From Paenibacillus xylanexedens (lineage in GTDB: Bacteria > Bacillota > Bacilli > Paenibacillales > Paenibacillaceae), in NCBI RefSeq assembly GCF_001908275.1, contig NZ_CP018620.1:1798001-1862000 (forward strand): a DNA stretch of 64,000 nucleotides. The letters run 5' to 3'. Of the stretch, positions 1 through 8,864 are shown piece by piece; the first letter of the stretch is position 1; each line of letters begins with the position of its first letter. The position numbers and the translations under genes are program-made. The notes below the pieces were generated by a model. The model ran no database searches. It was not told where the DNA came from and saw only the letters and a program-made list of their open reading frames with translations.

Positions 1-2223
1 TTATGTGCACGGTATGCCATCGCTGCTGCGAGGAAAGCGTTAATCGATAGTGGCCTTTCAATAGCACATGCGGATAACATGAAGCATCACGACAGGGAAA
101 AAGGAACAGGTGGAAAGCCATCCGTTCTTCCTGCGCGGATCGGACTCACGCTGGGTACGTGTAACGGTGGAGTTCTATCTTTGGAAGAGCAGTGGAACCT
201 GTCTGAGTTGGACGTTGATCATACGTCCCGGTATCCATTTTATCAGCAGGGCGATGATGCAGCGCGAGTTCTGGGTGTGGCAGGTCCGGTCGCAACGTTA
301 AATACGGCATGTGCTGCGAGTGGCAATGCCATAGGCTATGCAAGTGATCTCATTCGCTGGGGGTATGCCGATGTGATGCTCGCTGGTGGATCTGACCCAT
401 TGTCGCATAGTGTATATGCCGGATTTAATGTACTCCGTGCACTTAATTCACGTCCCTCTTCACCCTTCAGCACCCAATACGGATTGAACTTGGGAGAAGG
501 TGCAGCCTTTGTTGTATTGGAGAGACTGGACGCTGCACTTGAGCGTGATGCAACGATCTATGCTGAATTATGTGCCTATGGGTTGAGTAACGATGCCCAT
601 CATATGACGGCTTCTCACCCGGAAGGTGCAGGTATACAACGTGCAGTGGATATGGCGATCAGCCTTGCCGGAGTATCCAAAACAGATATTGAATACGTAA
701 ACGCACACGGGACTGGAACACAGGCGAATGATCGTGCTGAAATTAGTGGTCTGCAGGGTAGTTTCGGGCCTAATCTGTCGATTCCTATCAGCTCAAGCAA
801 AGCCTATTTTGGTCATACATTAGGTACTTCGGCTGCATTGGAGCTGGTTACCTCGCTCTACGCTATCAGGCAAGGATACGTTCCCGCTACGCTTCATTTT
901 GAAGAAGCTCGCGAAGGCTGCGAGGATGTTGATATCATTCAACATTCGATGCGTCCGATGCGCCCGGAATATATGATCTGCAACAATTCTGGCTTCGGAG
1001 GACACAATGTGTCGCTTGTGCTGCGTACAAATGGAATTGAAGAAGAGCGGTATTCGAGCGTGCAGAATCCTGAACGTGAGAATTCACTTGCAGGGCATCC
1101 GGGCGAGGAAGTCCCCCGACGACGTGTTGTCATTACTGGAGTGGGTGCCGTCAGCAAAGGGGATATCCGTAAGGGGAATGTACTCGGGGCTTTTGGTAAG
1201 GGCACCGAACAGGTAACGGAAACGTCCTTCTTCTCCTTAAAAGATTACGATAAGAGCAAATATGAGCGCAGAATGAACCAGCTCACACAGAATACGATTG
1301 GTGCAGTTCTTGCAGCGATGGAGGATGCAGCGCTGGGCGAGTCTCAGCGGGAACATACGGGCTTTATCTACGGTACAGCACGAGGAAGCACGAGCAGTAT
1401 TTCGAACTTTCTGGAATCTGTATTTGTCAAAGGCCCGGAGTATGCAAGTACGATCTATTTCCCGCATACGGTCATTAATTCCATTGCTGGTCAGACGGCT
1501 GAGAAATTGCAATTTAAGGGATTCAATAGCTCCTTCAGCACAGGAGGCAACGAGGGATTGACTGCCGCATTGTATGCAACGGGCAAGATACGAGAGGGAG
1601 CCCTGACATCTTGTCTGATTGGTGCTGGAGATGAACGATCCCAGCTTGCGGAGGATATCGACCGGGCCAAAGGATTGCAGGACAGCCGTTACGAGATGAC
1701 GGAAGGCAGTGTCTGTATGGTCCTCAGTGATCTGGAAGAAGCTGATCATACGCGATCCGGGATCTATGCGGAATTGAGTGGACTCGGTGTTGCTTCTGGC
1801 GCAGCACAGGACGCTTCGAGACAGAGCGAGGCGTTGATCCGGGCAGTTACCGATGCACTCCATGAAGCTGAAACCAGCATGGGGCAAATGGATCTGATTT
1901 TGCTCAACTCAGTGGGACGTCCCGGTGAATTGGAATTAGAGCAGAGCGCCATATCCTCGATGGGGAAAGGTAAGGTCGCACCATTCGTGCCGATCATGAC
2001 CCTTAATGCGTGCACTGGTTATGGAGAATCGTACAGTTCGATGTTACACCTCGCGGCGGCTGCAGAGCTTGTAAGCCCGGGAGCCATGCACGAACTTGCC
2101 AAAGGTACCTACGCCCATCTGGGCCTGCCTGAGCGATCTTCTGCATACCAGCATATTTTGACCATCAGCTCTACAGTGAATGGCAGTTATTCTGCGGCAA
2201 TCGTCAGTAGCGTCGCTGAGTGA
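1..2223 (+). CDS. Tandem beta-ketoacyl synthase (KS + inactive KS/chain-length-factor-like), 5' end cut by window
   Basis: The frame is open from base 1, so the N-terminus lies outside the window; the ATG at 79 is internal, because the codons before it read as normal KS sequence. Counting from base 1, KS1 has the full condensing triad: Cys104 (TACAAS), His236 (NAHGTGT) and His272 (FGHTLG). A second KS begins near residue 375 (RRVVITGVGAV). There the Cys position is Gly (STGGNEG, residue 516), the first His is Val (NSVG) and the second is Tyr (TGYGE). KS2 is therefore probably a non-catalytic partner like the chain length factor of type II PKS, here fused to its KS. ACP and reductase genes follow at once. 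Role (inferred): decarboxylative chain elongation on the adjacent ACP. Product unknown. Confidence 0.88.
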   Translation, partial: LCARYAIAAARKALIDSGLSIAHADNMKHHDREKGTGGKPSVLPARIGLTLGTCNGGVLSLEEQWNLSELDVDHTSRYPFYQQGDDAARVLGVAGPVATLNTACAASGNAIGYASDLIRWGYADVMLAGGSDPLSHSVYAGFNVLRALNSRPSSPFSTQYGLNLGEGAAFVVLERLDAALERDATIYAELCAYGLSNDAHHMTASHPEGAGIQRAVDMAISLAGVSKTDIEYVNAHGTGTQANDRAEISGLQGSFGPNLSIPISSSKAYFGHTLGTSAALELVTSLYAIRQGYVPATLHFEEAREGCEDVDIIQHSMRPMRPEYMICNNSGFGGHNVSLVLRTNGIEEERYSSVQNPERENSLAGHPGEEVPRRRVVITGVGAVSKGDIRKGNVLGAFGKGTEQVTETSFFSLKDYDKSKYERRMNQLTQNTIGAVLAAMEDAALGESQREHTGFIYGTARGSTSSISNFLESVFVKGPEYASTIYFPHTVINSIAGQTAEKLQFKGFNSSFSTGGNEGLTAALYATGKIREGALTSCLIGAGDERSQLAEDIDRAKGLQDSRYEMTEGSVCMVLSDLEEADHTRSGIYAELSGLGVASGAAQDASRQSEALIRAVTDALHEAETSMGQMDLILLNSVGRPGELELEQSAISSMGKGKVAPFVPIMTLNACTGYGESYSSMLHLAAAAELVSPGAMHELAKGTYAHLGLPERSSAYQHILTISSTVNGSYSAAIVSSVAE

Positions 2224-2260
2224 ACCGTGTTAATTGAAAAATTATAGGAGGCTTACACAT

Positions 2261-2566
2261 ATGACAGTGAATTACGAGGTAGAGATGGATGAGATCAAAC
2301 AGACAATCAAACAAACGTTGTTAATTGATCGGCTCAAACTGGAGGACATCACCGCAGAGGAAATTACGGATGACATGATTTTGTTCGGTGAAGAACTGGG
2401 ACTGGACTCTGTGGAGGCGTTCGAGGTTATGGTTGGTATGGAAGAAATATATGGCGTGATGGTCGAGGACCTTCCCGCGACAGAGTTACAGATCCATCTG
2501 AAAAATGTGCAATCTATTGCCGAACTGATTATGGCCAGAAAGACCAAAGGAACGCGAGGCCAATGA
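2261..2566 (+). CDS. Acyl carrier protein
   Basis: This 101-residue acidic protein has the carrier helix motif GLDSVEAFEVMV; the Ser of DSV is the expected phosphopantetheine attachment site (DSL in classical ACPs). Start chosen at ATG 2261, which has AGGAGG at 2246-2251 with good spacing; the upstream TTG at 2234 would place the ribosome binding site inside the gene. It lies 37 bases after the tandem KS, and its stop overlaps the next start (ATGA at 2563-2566), so the genes are translationally coupled. It is somewhat longer than a fatty-acid ACP (about 77 aa), mainly from an N-terminal extension. It probably carries the chain built by the KS pair. Confidence 0.9.
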   Translation: MTVNYEVEMDEIKQTIKQTLLIDRLKLEDITAEEITDDMILFGEELGLDSVEAFEVMVGMEEIYGVMVEDLPATELQIHLKNVQSIAELIMARKTKGTRGQ

Positions 2567-3306
2567 CCTTTCGTGATCACGTCGTTGTGGTTACAGGGGT
2601 ATCACGGGGCATAGGGCGGGCCATAGCGCTGAGATTTATTGCAGAGGGAGCCATTGTGGCAGGCATTTATGTCAGGGATGACGCTGCAGCGGACCGGCTA
2701 ACAGAAGCGGTGAGTGCAGCAGGCGGACGGATGCGGTTGTTCAAGGGCTCTGTTGCGGACCATGCTTTTGTAGCGGATGTGATGAAAGAGGTATTTGATA
2801 CATTTGGCCGTGTGGATGTCCTGATCAATAATGCCGGAAGATCGAGCGACCAGATGGCACTGCGGATGGAAGAGCAACAGTGGAATGAGGTGCTGGACAC
2901 CAATTATGTTGGTGCCTGTTATTGCTCACAGGAGGCGGTCAGCTACATGGTTCTTCAGGACAGTGGAAGCATTATCAACCTGGTGTCGGTGAGCGGTATA
3001 TATGGGCGGGAAGGTCAAAGCAATTATGCAGCTTCCAAAGGGGCTTTGATGGGGCTGACGAAGTTATATGCCCGCCTCTATGCATCACACAACATTCAGG
3101 TCAGTGCCATCGCACCAGGTATGATTGATACCGAGATGACGGAGGAGGTGTCGCAAGAGAAGCTGAATGATTTTCTGCGCCACACCCTCACCGGAAGGCA
3201 AGGGTCTGCGGAAGAGGTAGCTGAAGCGGTGATATACCTCGCAGGACCTGCGGCACGTTATCATACCGGACAGACATTAAAACTGGATGGCGGCTTTTTG
3301 CGTTAA
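2563..3306 (+). CDS. 3-oxoacyl-[ACP] reductase-like SDR (FabG family)
   Basis: A 247-aa classical short-chain dehydrogenase with the N-terminal cofactor motif TGVSRGIGRA (about residues 11-20), the NNAG strand, the Ser of the VSVSG segment, and the YAASK catalytic Tyr/Lys. The C-terminal TGQTLKLDGG signature is FabG-like. It overlaps the ACP stop by 4 bases, which ties it to that ACP. The likely reaction is NADPH reduction of the beta-ketoacyl-ACP made by the upstream KS. No dehydratase or enoyl reductase is recognisable in the visible part of the operon; those steps may be encoded left of the window. Confidence 0.9.
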   Translation: MTFRDHVVVVTGVSRGIGRAIALRFIAEGAIVAGIYVRDDAAADRLTEAVSAAGGRMRLFKGSVADHAFVADVMKEVFDTFGRVDVLINNAGRSSDQMALRMEEQQWNEVLDTNYVGACYCSQEAVSYMVLQDSGSIINLVSVSGIYGREGQSNYAASKGALMGLTKLYARLYASHNIQVSAIAPGMIDTEMTEEVSQEKLNDFLRHTLTGRQGSAEEVAEAVIYLAGPAARYHTGQTLKLDGGFLR

Positions 3307-3343
3307 GGGCAAACTTGAATTGCAATCAGAGGGAGGGAAGCTA

Positions 3344-4075
3344 ATGAAAACGGCGTATGTGCATCATGCAGAGAGTACAGCTATGCAGATGATGGTTGTA
3401 TATTTGTTACATCGTGGCTTGCAGATTACAGCAAGCTTCGCCACATCAGAACAAGCAGAGCAGTTTCATTCCGATCTGTCTGTGCACGACCAGAAGAACT
3501 GCCGGACTATTGTTGCGCCGGACCTGGGAATGAAGGGAATTGAATCCGTACTGTCAGCATCTGCCGAGCATATGCAGGGGCTCGACTTCTATATTCATGG
3601 CAGTAGCTGGGTGGATGAACTGTCTGAGCTCCAAAGTGATCCGGCGGCTTTTGCTCTAACCAGTCATCGTCAGTTAAGTGAACTCTTTCTATATACCCGT
3701 GCAGCAGGTCATTTTATGGCGCGTAAACAGAATGGACAGATGATCGTGCCCCTACTGGCAGATATGATGCACTATAGTGGATTTCCTTCTTCTCCGGTGT
3801 ATAACCAGGGTGCCCAAGCATATGTCAAAAGCTTCGCCAAAGAGATGACGCCTTTTCGAGTCTCGGTCAATACGTTAACGTTTGGTTACTACCGTATGGA
3901 GAACCACATTAACGCCGGACGAAGTCGCAGGAAGATCTATGATATGTTCACCTTAAAACCTTCTGTGCCTGAATTGGAAGAGCTTGTACAAGGTCTAGGC
4001 CTGTTACTTGATTATGGTCAGGGCATGAGTGGTCAAAATATAACGTGGGGTTACGGTATTCCGTCTGTTCTCTGA
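3344..4075 (+). CDS. Degenerate SDR-fold protein (ketoreductase paralogue lacking catalytic motifs)
   Basis: A 243-aa protein starting at ATG 3344 behind GAGGGAGGGA; earlier in-frame codons overlap the preceding gene and have no good ribosome binding site. The second half aligns by eye with SDRs (the VYNQGAQAYVKSFAKEM helix followed by VSVNTLTFGY), but the glycine-rich TGxxxGIG nucleotide motif is absent and the YxxxK position reads YNQGA, so the catalytic Lys is missing. The conserved Tyr may remain. It could be a structural or regulatory partner of the active reductase, or an enzyme with another activity such as dehydration. Function is not assigned. Confidence 0.6.
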   Translation: MKTAYVHHAESTAMQMMVVYLLHRGLQITASFATSEQAEQFHSDLSVHDQKNCRTIVAPDLGMKGIESVLSASAEHMQGLDFYIHGSSWVDELSELQSDPAAFALTSHRQLSELFLYTRAAGHFMARKQNGQMIVPLLADMMHYSGFPSSPVYNQGAQAYVKSFAKEMTPFRVSVNTLTFGYYRMENHINAGRSRRKIYDMFTLKPSVPELEELVQGLGLLLDYGQGMSGQNITWGYGIPSVL

Positions 4076-4123
4076 TATGATCTGAGACAATACGGCTTCA
4101 GTAATCTTCGAAAGAGGCAGAAG

Positions 4124-4339
4124 ATGGGATATCAACAGAATGGAAACGATGCGGAGCAGGAGAACCGCCAGTCCGATGAACTGCTGGAAGAAGAACTGGA
4201 AGAGGTTGTCGGTGGACTGGCGACTGTTTCAATTGCGCGTTGCAAAGTCTGCCACATTCGAATTGCAGTGTACGAGATGAGCGTATGTGCAGCTTGTTTT
4301 CGCAAAACGCAGCTTCCACTTGCAGGAGAAGGGGGCTAA
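4124..4339 (+). CDS. Small peptide with double-glycine leader and two CxxC pairs
   Basis: A 71-aa product from ATG 4124 behind AAAGAGG. The N-terminal 34 residues are strongly acidic and end in LLEEELEEVVGG, a classic double-glycine (bacteriocin/Nif11-like) leader cleavage site. The predicted core after GG is about 37 residues and basic, with Cys at CKVC and, twelve residues later, CAAC; this spacing suits two disulfides or a small zinc ribbon. Stop and next start are only 2 bases apart. No peptidase-containing ABC exporter is visible in the window. Candidate roles: secreted peptide, signalling pheromone or modified RiPP precursor. It could instead be a cytoplasmic zinc-ribbon protein in which the GG is accidental. 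Confidence 0.6.
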   Translation: MGYQQNGNDAEQENRQSDELLEEELEEVVGGLATVSIARCKVCHIRIAVYEMSVCAACFRKTQLPLAGEGG

Positions 4340-4341
4340 CC

Positions 4342-5301
4342 ATGATCAGAAGGTACGACCGGCTGTGCATCTTGCTGTTGTTCATGTTAACCATAGGACT
4401 TATCCTCTCATCCTGTACAAGCGTATCCCGAGACGCTGTATCAACCATAGCAAGTCCGCAGACTGAAACGGCTCCGTCTCGGGCAGCAGAAACGGACATC
4501 ACAGCAGCTAATGCAGTTAAGGGAAGGGAACCAAGAGTTTATACTGCGGAAGAATTAGAAGGATATCCGCAAGATATTCGGGATATTTTGAGCAGGGGCA
4601 AGCTGAGGATTGGATTGAAGGTAGAGGACCGTTATCCGTTCTTTTACACCGATGAAGAAGGGTTACTGCGCGGGAGCGATGTTGAGCTTGCCAACGACAT
4701 CGCTCTTAAACTTGGAGTTAAACCGGAGTATATCCGAACAGCGGATTCTTTCGATGAAGTGATTGATCAGGTGTCTTCCGGGGAGGTGGATGTCGGCATA
4801 TCCAAATTGAGTATCACCCTGGAGCGGGCGAAGCGAGTACTGTTCTCCAATGCGTATCTGCATTTCAAACAAGCACTGCTGATTAACCGCCTTCAACTTG
4901 CGGAGCTCGGCAAAAAAAACGAATTTCCCGATGTGCTAACGCTGCTTCAGCAACGTGGAACACAGATCGGCATTGTTCAAGGCACGTCTTACGTAGGTTT
5001 CACACGTGAGCTCTTCCCCACGCATAAACAGATTGCCTACAAGAATACTTCCGAATTGTTTGATCGTGTGCGGCAAGGCGAAGTGATCGCTGCAGTCTAT
5101 GATGCATTTGAAATTTCACGTTATTTGGATCAAAACCCAGCCTACTCCCTTGACCTTCAATATGTGCAGCTGGAGGATCAGGATGACGATATTGCCATCG
5201 CCGTTGATCCGCGCCGCATGCATCTCCACCAGTGGATCAATACGTATCTTCACATGCAGGAGAAGAACATTCAGCGCTGGCTTGAAAACTATGGCATCTG
5301 A
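4342..5301 (+). CDS. Family 3 extracellular solute-binding lipoprotein
   Basis: A 319-aa protein starting at ATG 4342 behind AGGAGAAGGGGG. It has a basic N-terminus, a hydrophobic stretch and a lipobox ending LSSC near residue 23, so it should be anchored outside the membrane. A low-complexity linker is followed from about residue 75 by the SBP_bac_3 domain: GKLRIGLKVEDRYPFFY, the SDVELANDIALKLG helix, and a GEVDVGISKLSIT segment. Such domains bind amino acids or small peptides for ABC transporters or, when attached to kinases, act as sensors. No permease or ATPase is adjacent; the next gene is a sensor kinase, so a ligand-sensing role is plausible (inference). Confidence 0.82.
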   Translation: MIRRYDRLCILLLFMLTIGLILSSCTSVSRDAVSTIASPQTETAPSRAAETDITAANAVKGREPRVYTAEELEGYPQDIRDILSRGKLRIGLKVEDRYPFFYTDEEGLLRGSDVELANDIALKLGVKPEYIRTADSFDEVIDQVSSGEVDVGISKLSITLERAKRVLFSNAYLHFKQALLINRLQLAELGKKNEFPDVLTLLQQRGTQIGIVQGTSYVGFTRELFPTHKQIAYKNTSELFDRVRQGEVIAAVYDAFEISRYLDQNPAYSLDLQYVQLEDQDDDIAIAVDPRRMHLHQWINTYLHMQEKNIQRWLENYGI

Positions 5302-5329
5302 ACAATAGGGTTGTGCTATGATACATGCA

Positions 5330-5356
5330 TGAACCCGATAGTTCGGTTTTTTATTC
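5330..5356 (+). terminator. Weak hairpin with T run after the solute-binding lipoprotein gene
   Basis: AACCCGA, a three-base loop and TTCGGTT form a short imperfect stem followed directly by a T tract. It lies 29 bases after the lipoprotein stop and before the kinase gene. The stem is weak, so read-through into the kinase is likely. Confidence 0.4.
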
Positions 5357-5389
5357 AGTTAAAAGAGGGGACACCGTGGTGGGAATCTC

Positions 5390-8300
5390 ATGAATAAACG
5401 TACTTCTTTCCTGTATTACATCATCCCTGTTATGCTATTTTTTCTGATTTTTACGGTACTGATCTTGTTCGAATTACCTTCTAATCAGATGAATGCAGAA
5501 GTTCAGGATGGGCGTTTAACGATTACCAGTGAAGCTCTGTCCTCTGGAGAAGGAAGTCGGTTAGATGGCGAGTGGGCATTCTATTGGAAACAATTGCTGG
5601 AGCCCAAGGATTTTGCCAGTGAACGAACCGGTCCGGTAAGTTACGTTAATGTTCCAGAATCTTGGAGGAATTATGAAATCAGTGGGCATAAGCTGGATAA
5701 TACGGGATTCGCCACGTATCGTCTGGTGGTGGATTTACCTGAGCAAGATATAGAGCTGGGATTACTAACCTCAGGGATAACTTCCGCACACCGATTGTGG
5801 ATTAATGGCAAACTGGTATCCGAAAGTGGGATTGTCGGACGAACGTTAAAGGAATCTTCCTCATATAAGGTGCCTGCTCTAATCCGAATGGAGGCAGGGC
5901 AGACCCAAGCTGATATTATTATTCAAGTTTCGAACTATACACATCGAAAAGCGGGTCTGTTTGGCTCTCTAACGATCGGTGAATATAATCAATTGAATCA
6001 ATCCATGAAATACAAAATGGTATCCGAGAGCATGATTATTGGCTGCATGTTGATTATGGGGCTCTACCATATCCTGTTGTATGCATTGTTGCGCAAAAAT
6101 CGGGAGTCTCTGTATTTTGGTCTGATCTGCATTCTGCTGGCCATGAAGAACAGCTCTGATTCCCAGTACATTTTATCAGAGCTTATTCCGGGAATGAGTG
6201 GTGATACGTTCCTTAAAATTGAGTATTTAGGCTTCTTGGGCAGCTCTCCACTTGCTCTACTTTTTTGTTACTCCATTTTCCCCAACGAGATGTCCAAACG
6301 ATTACGTATATTTTGGATTCCAGGGTTGCTGTTCACTTTGTTTATCCTGTTCACACCTACTCAGGTATATACGAAGTTTGCATTGTTCATGCAGGCATAC
6401 GCGATTCTGATCGGGATTGTGATCATTCAAAATGTGGTCCGAGCTGCCATGAAAAAACTTGCTGGGGCACACTGGATGCTGGCAGGTACCATCGTATTCT
6501 TCATTACCGTAGTGAATGATATTTTAATGAATAACGGTATAATTCAAACAGGAATCTATTTCTCATATGGTCTTCTCTTTCTCATTCTTTGTCTGTCGAT
6601 TATTGTATCCACCAAATTTTCCAATGCCATGAAAACCAATGAACGTTTATCTTCGCGCCTGCTTGAATTGGATCGGGTAAAAGATGAGTTTCTGGCCAAT
6701 ACCTCCCACGAGCTTCGTACACCGCTCAACGGAATTATCGGGCTTACGCAGTCGTTGCTACACAGCATGGATGACCGGTTGGAAGATAACCAGCGAATGC
6801 ATCTGAACATGATCGTCTCAAGTGGTCAACGTATGTCTTTTCTGATTAACGATATTCTGGATTATGCACTTCTTAAAAATAACGATGTACGTCTGAATCG
6901 AACCAAAATAAACCTACACCAATTGGTTCAGGTGGTCCTCACCGTGGTTAAACCGCTCATTACTGGTAGGGATCTTCTATTACACAATCGAATTGATCCC
7001 CATTTTCCACCGATCGAAGCAGATGAGAATCGAATGCAGCAAATTTTGTTTAATCTGGTCGGCAATGCGATCAAGTACACACCATCGGGTCATATCGTGA
7101 TTCGTGCACAGATTGTGCAGGGTGATGTGGAAATTCAGGTAGAGGATACAGGGATTGGCATACCGGAGGATAAATTTGCAATGATTTTCAATCCATTCGA
7201 AAAGCTGGAATCCATTGATAACACGGGTACCGGACTTGGACTAAAAATCACCAAGCAACTTGTCGAGCTGCATGGAGGAGAGATTAAAGTACAGTCGAAA
7301 GTGAATCAAGGCTCCCTTTTCTCGTTCACCATCAGGCAGCATAAGAAGAATGTTCCAACTGCGCTACCGGATAAGCAAAACAATGAATTCATTCAGAACG
7401 GCGTAAGCACCCTTCGTTCTGTTGCAGAAGCTAAGGCAGCAAGTTCACATGCTCTTAATAGGGAAGTCAGTTCCGCGAAAGAATCGGAGATCCAACCTTA
7501 TCGTGTATTAATTGTGGACGATGAGCCCGTTAACCTGCAGGTGGTGATTCAGCAGCTTGCACCACTGGCATGTGTGTTTGAAATTGCGAACAGTGGCACT
7601 GAAGTGCTAGCGCGTATGAATGAGTTGCAGAATTTCGATCTGGTGATCACGGATATGATGATGGTTGGCATGTCGGGATATGAACTATGCGGATTGATCA
7701 GGGAGCGCTACAGTCTGATTGAGTTACCTATTCTAATTATGACAGCAAGTAATCGAGATGATACAATTACAGCTTGTTTTGCCGCCGGAGCCAATGATTA
7801 TATATCAAAACCGATTGGACGTAATGAACTCATAAGCCGTGTACGCACACTGTTGTTGTTAAAAAGGTCTGCTCAGGAGCTGAGTCTGAACGCACAGCAG
7901 CTTGAAGAGTTGAATCAGCAGTTATCCGAGTTAAATACCAACCTGGAGCATCGTATTCAGAATCGTACAGTAGAGCTGGAGCAGAAAAATAAAGATATGG
8001 GCCGTCTGGAATTGTCACGCAGACGATTGCTGAGCGATATATCGCATGAACTGCGCACACCGATGACTGCGATTCAGGGTTATGTGGAGGCAATTGTATC
8101 CGGATTGGTGGATAATGAAGAGGATCAAAAAGTATATCTGCAAATGGTCTTAGTGAAGGCGCTGGGGCTGAATCGTCTCATTCACGATCTATTCGAGTTG
8201 TCCCGACTGGAGTCGGGCAAGTCTGAAATGATCTTTATCATGATGAGCTTGCAGGAGTTAATGGATACCATTCAGGACAAATTCAGGCTGGACATCGCAC

Positions 8301-8737
8301 GTGCTGACATGAGCTACGAGTTTCAGATGAACATTACGACTGCTCAGCGAAGTGATTATCAAGTCGTGATTGATATGGATCGGATTACTCAGGTGTTGAC
8401 CAATCTGGTGTTTAACGCGATTCAGCATACAGGTGCAGGTGGAATGATTCGTCTTCAGTGTTCCATTGAGGAATGGGAAAATGACGGTGATTCTCCAGGA
8501 CGACTTACCATCCGTGTGGAGGACAATGGAGCGGGTATTATGGAAGAGTCACTGCCATTTGTATTTGATCGCTTTTTCCGTGAGAAACATGATCGGCATG
8601 TGGTTCAGGGCAGTGGTATTGGACTTGCGATTGCGAAGGAAATTATTCAGTATCATGATGGAAACATACACGTAGAAAGTGAAGTCGGAAAAGGGAGTTC
8701 TTTTTATTTCACGCTGCCTCTGTATGTTCTGGATTAG
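5390..8737 (+). CDS. Large hybrid sensor kinase: 7TMR-DISM sensor - HK - receiver - second HK
   Basis: A 1115-aa membrane protein. Residues 10-28 form a membrane segment, followed by an extracellular beta-rich domain with a DISM-type carbohydrate/ligand fold (RLWINGKLVSESG). Seven membrane segments lie between about 205 and 410. Then come HisKA/HATPase core 1 (TSHELRTPL with His near 440; GTGLGLKITK), a receiver domain (VDDEP near 707, Asp in VITDMMM near 755, Lys in ISKPI), a coiled coil around 825-870, and a complete second core (ISHELRTPM with His near 885; VEDNGAGI, GSGIGLAIAKEI). No DNA-binding output domain is present, so a separate regulator must exist. Its position behind the peptide and binding-lipoprotein genes suggests it senses an extracellular ligand. 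Confidence 0.88.
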   Translation: MNKRTSFLYYIIPVMLFFLIFTVLILFELPSNQMNAEVQDGRLTITSEALSSGEGSRLDGEWAFYWKQLLEPKDFASERTGPVSYVNVPESWRNYEISGHKLDNTGFATYRLVVDLPEQDIELGLLTSGITSAHRLWINGKLVSESGIVGRTLKESSSYKVPALIRMEAGQTQADIIIQVSNYTHRKAGLFGSLTIGEYNQLNQSMKYKMVSESMIIGCMLIMGLYHILLYALLRKNRESLYFGLICILLAMKNSSDSQYILSELIPGMSGDTFLKIEYLGFLGSSPLALLFCYSIFPNEMSKRLRIFWIPGLLFTLFILFTPTQVYTKFALFMQAYAILIGIVIIQNVVRAAMKKLAGAHWMLAGTIVFFITVVNDILMNNGIIQTGIYFSYGLLFLILCLSIIVSTKFSNAMKTNERLSSRLLELDRVKDEFLANTSHELRTPLNGIIGLTQSLLHSMDDRLEDNQRMHLNMIVSSGQRMSFLINDILDYALLKNNDVRLNRTKINLHQLVQVVLTVVKPLITGRDLLLHNRIDPHFPPIEADENRMQQILFNLVGNAIKYTPSGHIVIRAQIVQGDVEIQVEDTGIGIPEDKFAMIFNPFEKLESIDNTGTGLGLKITKQLVELHGGEIKVQSKVNQGSLFSFTIRQHKKNVPTALPDKQNNEFIQNGVSTLRSVAEAKAASSHALNREVSSAKESEIQPYRVLIVDDEPVNLQVVIQQLAPLACVFEIANSGTEVLARMNELQNFDLVITDMMMVGMSGYELCGLIRERYSLIELPILIMTASNRDDTITACFAAGANDYISKPIGRNELISRVRTLLLLKRSAQELSLNAQQLEELNQQLSELNTNLEHRIQNRTVELEQKNKDMGRLELSRRRLLSDISHELRTPMTAIQGYVEAIVSGLVDNEEDQKVYLQMVLVKALGLNRLIHDLFELSRLESGKSEMIFIMMSLQELMDTIQDKFRLDIARADMSYEFQMNITTAQRSDYQVVIDMDRITQVLTNLVFNAIQHTGAGGMIRLQCSIEEWENDGDSPGRLTIRVEDNGAGIMEESLPFVFDRFFREKHDRHVVQGSGIGLAIAKEIIQYHDGNIHVESEVGKGSSFYFTLPLYVLD

Positions 8738-8790
8738 GGAAAGTCACGCATCTCGATGATTAAGTCGGAAATGATTGAGTTCCACAAGAA

Positions 8791-8828
8791 AACGAGTACT
8801 CAGGGTTCACCCCGGTACTCGTTTTTTA
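8791..8828 (+). terminator. Rho-independent terminator after the hybrid kinase
   Basis: AACGAGTAC (8791-8799) pairs with GTACTCGTT (8815-8823), followed by a T run. It lies 54 bases after the kinase stop. Confidence 0.85.
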
Positions 8829-8864
8829 TTATGCTTGAAACACTTTGGGAGCCAGTTCTAGGTG

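Noticed and set aside
1237..1887. A 216-codon open frame on the minus strand opposite the tandem ketosynthase
   Set aside because: It is the shadow of a clearly coding plus-strand frame, has no ribosome binding site, and its translation is Cys/Arg-rich with no protein-like pattern.
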